Shown here piece after piece: positions 62,811-64,000 of a stretch of DNA of 64,000 nucleotides. The translations under genes and the position numbers were made by a program. The stretch is taken from assembly GCA_019633425.1 (NCBI GenBank), contig WSUB01000056.1, positions 124,001 to 188,000 on the forward strand, written 5' to 3'. Source of the stretch: Tulasnella sp. 424. Taxonomy: Eukaryota; Basidiomycota; Agaricomycetes; Cantharellales; Tulasnellaceae. The stretch's first letter is position 1. Each line of letters starts with the position of its first letter. A model generated the notes under the pieces. It was not told the DNA's origin. It saw only the letters and a program-made list of their open reading frames with translations, and did not search any database.

Positions 62811-63780
62811 CCGGAAAACCGAGCAACAGTCTCGATAATCAATTCCCGCGTGTGAAACGGACAACTCCGTCTACATAACGGGCCCGAGTTGTTACACACA
62901 TACCGGGTTGATGGGATCGCCATGGAAGGCACGCGAGATTCACGTCCGGAGAATCCCGCTGATTCCTTGCGGCTAGCGCAAACACATATACGTCTTATTT
63001 AAATCTCCCAGGCGACGACGTCTTAGCTCAAGATCTCCGTTGAAGACTTTATCGAACGCGGTCTTTGCGAAGAGGAACCCAGAAACCCGTTCAGGTTCGT
63101 TTGGGTTGCGCTCGCCCAAACGACTTATAAATATCTGACCACTTTCAACTCTTGCCTCCGAGCCCCCCCATTTTCTAGCTCCTGAGGGTATGGTTTGGAC
63201 TTCTTTAAGCCTAATTTCCATTTCCCTCCCGGCTGTTCAACAGTTTCAAATCCCCAGCCTGGACCCGTTTCGTTTTCCAAGCGAAGCCGTGCGCACTGCT
63301 ATCGTTAATGCTTTGAATACGCTTACGAATGATTTCCGGAGTGGCCGAAGGGGTGGAAGAAACTTGGCAAATGAGCAGTGGCAGGCGAATCGTGGTGACC
63401 CTCATCTCGTGTTCCGGGGAGCTCCGGTGATGCATGACACAGGGTCGGGACACATTTATATAATATGGATGAGCTTATACCGACAGGATTTGTATCACTT
63501 TGTTACCGTTAGAGGACAGGCATTCCCAATACCGACGGAAACCGCGGCAATGGCGTACGGCCGTCTTGTCTTTATGAGTTTGTATCGTCTAACCTTGACA
63601 GCTGCTGATAGTAGTCGATTGGAGCTGGGTAACTCCCATACTTTCACGTTTCATTACCTTAGAATCGGGGATTGCCGGGGCCCGCCTCTGGATCTATAAC
63701 TGTTTGATTGAGGGCATTCATTTGGTGTAGTTTGTTCGTCCGTCGTGAGCCGCGAAGTTCGAACTTCAACTGCAGCTCTC
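62810..63780 (+). other. unknown gene X, copy X3, least decayed
   Basis: A 169-codon open frame (63190-63699) is the longest version of X. It opens hydrophobic (MVWTSLSLISISLPAVQQF, GTG/ATG choice uncertain) and contains NEQWQANRGDPHLVFRG and FVTVRGQAFPIPTE. Upstream homology to X1 and X2 begins near 62941 (gagaatcccgctgattccttgcggc), outside the frame, so the real gene may have more exons or a start further left. I recognise no family. Conservation of the RGDPHLVF-type word with GDVHVVFQEG in X1 suggests it was once coding. Confidence 0.45.
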
Positions 63781-63965
63781 CACCAAACCATACGACAGGC
63801 CAAAAGTCCTCTTAGACACGATAATCCAACGAAGTCAAAAAATCGCCCATAAGCTCCCGGAGCAAAAGATGGTGGACCGATGGGAAGTTCCGTCTTCTCT
63901 GGAACCATCCCCTTTCCATCTCCCCGACCCCGGTTCGCGTTGCGAGTACTGGACTGTCTACCCAT
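63654..63965 (-). CDS. possible start of a minus-strand gene
   Basis: A 103-codon open frame begins MGRQSSTRNANRGRG and overlaps the end of X3 on the other strand. The first 50 residues have ordinary coding composition (for example LPIGPPSFAPGAYGRFFDF); the rest may be intron or antisense to X3. No family is recognised. The window edge prevents checking the promoter. Confidence 0.2.
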   Translation of the reverse strand: MGRQSSTRNANRGRGDGKGMVPEKTELPIGPPSFAPGAYGRFFDFVGLSCLRGLLACRMVWWRAAVEVRTSRLTTDEQTTPNECPQSNSYRSRGGPRQSPILR

Positions 63966-64000
63966 GTCGGATATGCTTCAAAGCCCTACCAGGTGCCGAC

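Overview
The window is nuclear DNA of a filamentous fungus, almost certainly a basidiomycete (Agaricomycotina). The evidence is dense genes with many 50-60 nt introns, CTRA(C/T)-like branch points, serine/proline-rich lineage-specific proteins, and recognisable fungal single-copy genes. I cannot name the genus from sequence alone. No tRNA, rRNA, CRISPR array or intact transposon was recognised.

Region 1 (1-22.8 kb) is ordinary gene space. It holds a PHO81/NUC-2-type SPX-ankyrin-degenerate GDPD phosphate regulator (4328-8202), a 728-aa Pro/Ser-rich protein (11220-13485), a 225-aa unknown protein (16684-17529), a mitochondrial GTP/GDP carrier of the Ggc1 type (complement 17911-19148), an AcpS-type phosphopantetheinyl transferase (complement 20002-20456) and, divergent from it, a Gpc1-type glycerophosphocholine acyltransferase (20747-22779). 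Stretches 1-4.3, 8.2-11.2 and 13.5-16.7 kb carry no gene I can support firmly.

Region 2 (23.3-45.3 kb) holds two head-to-tail, full-length but strongly diverged TRANK1-like superfamily 1 (UvrD-type) helicase genes, H1 and H2. Each has TPR-like helices, a CCCH zinc-finger motif and an IQ-like C-terminal segment. A copy of the GPC1 3' end lies between them, joined to a truncated methyltransferase. A third, internally deleted helicase fragment (H3) lies at 44.0-45.3 kb and is much closer to H1 than H2 is.

Region 3 (41-64 kb) is a tandem array on the minus strand: six copies (M1-M6) of a class I SAM-dependent methyltransferase gene of about 460 codons, plus the truncated copy M0 at 31.7 kb. The methyltransferases are separated by repeated modules: helicase 3' tails (H-tail), promoter-side modules (Y) with polypurine tracts, and a second decayed unknown gene (X). 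M2 is the most intact copy; M3 and M4 carry visible frameshifts, and M1, M3 and M5 have lost the ancestral start codon. A 97-N gap in M4 is flanked on both sides by the same 79 bp and is probably an assembly artefact.

The picture is a recurrently rearranging helicase-plus-methyltransferase amplification locus beside stable housekeeping genes. Any joint function of the two families is inference only.
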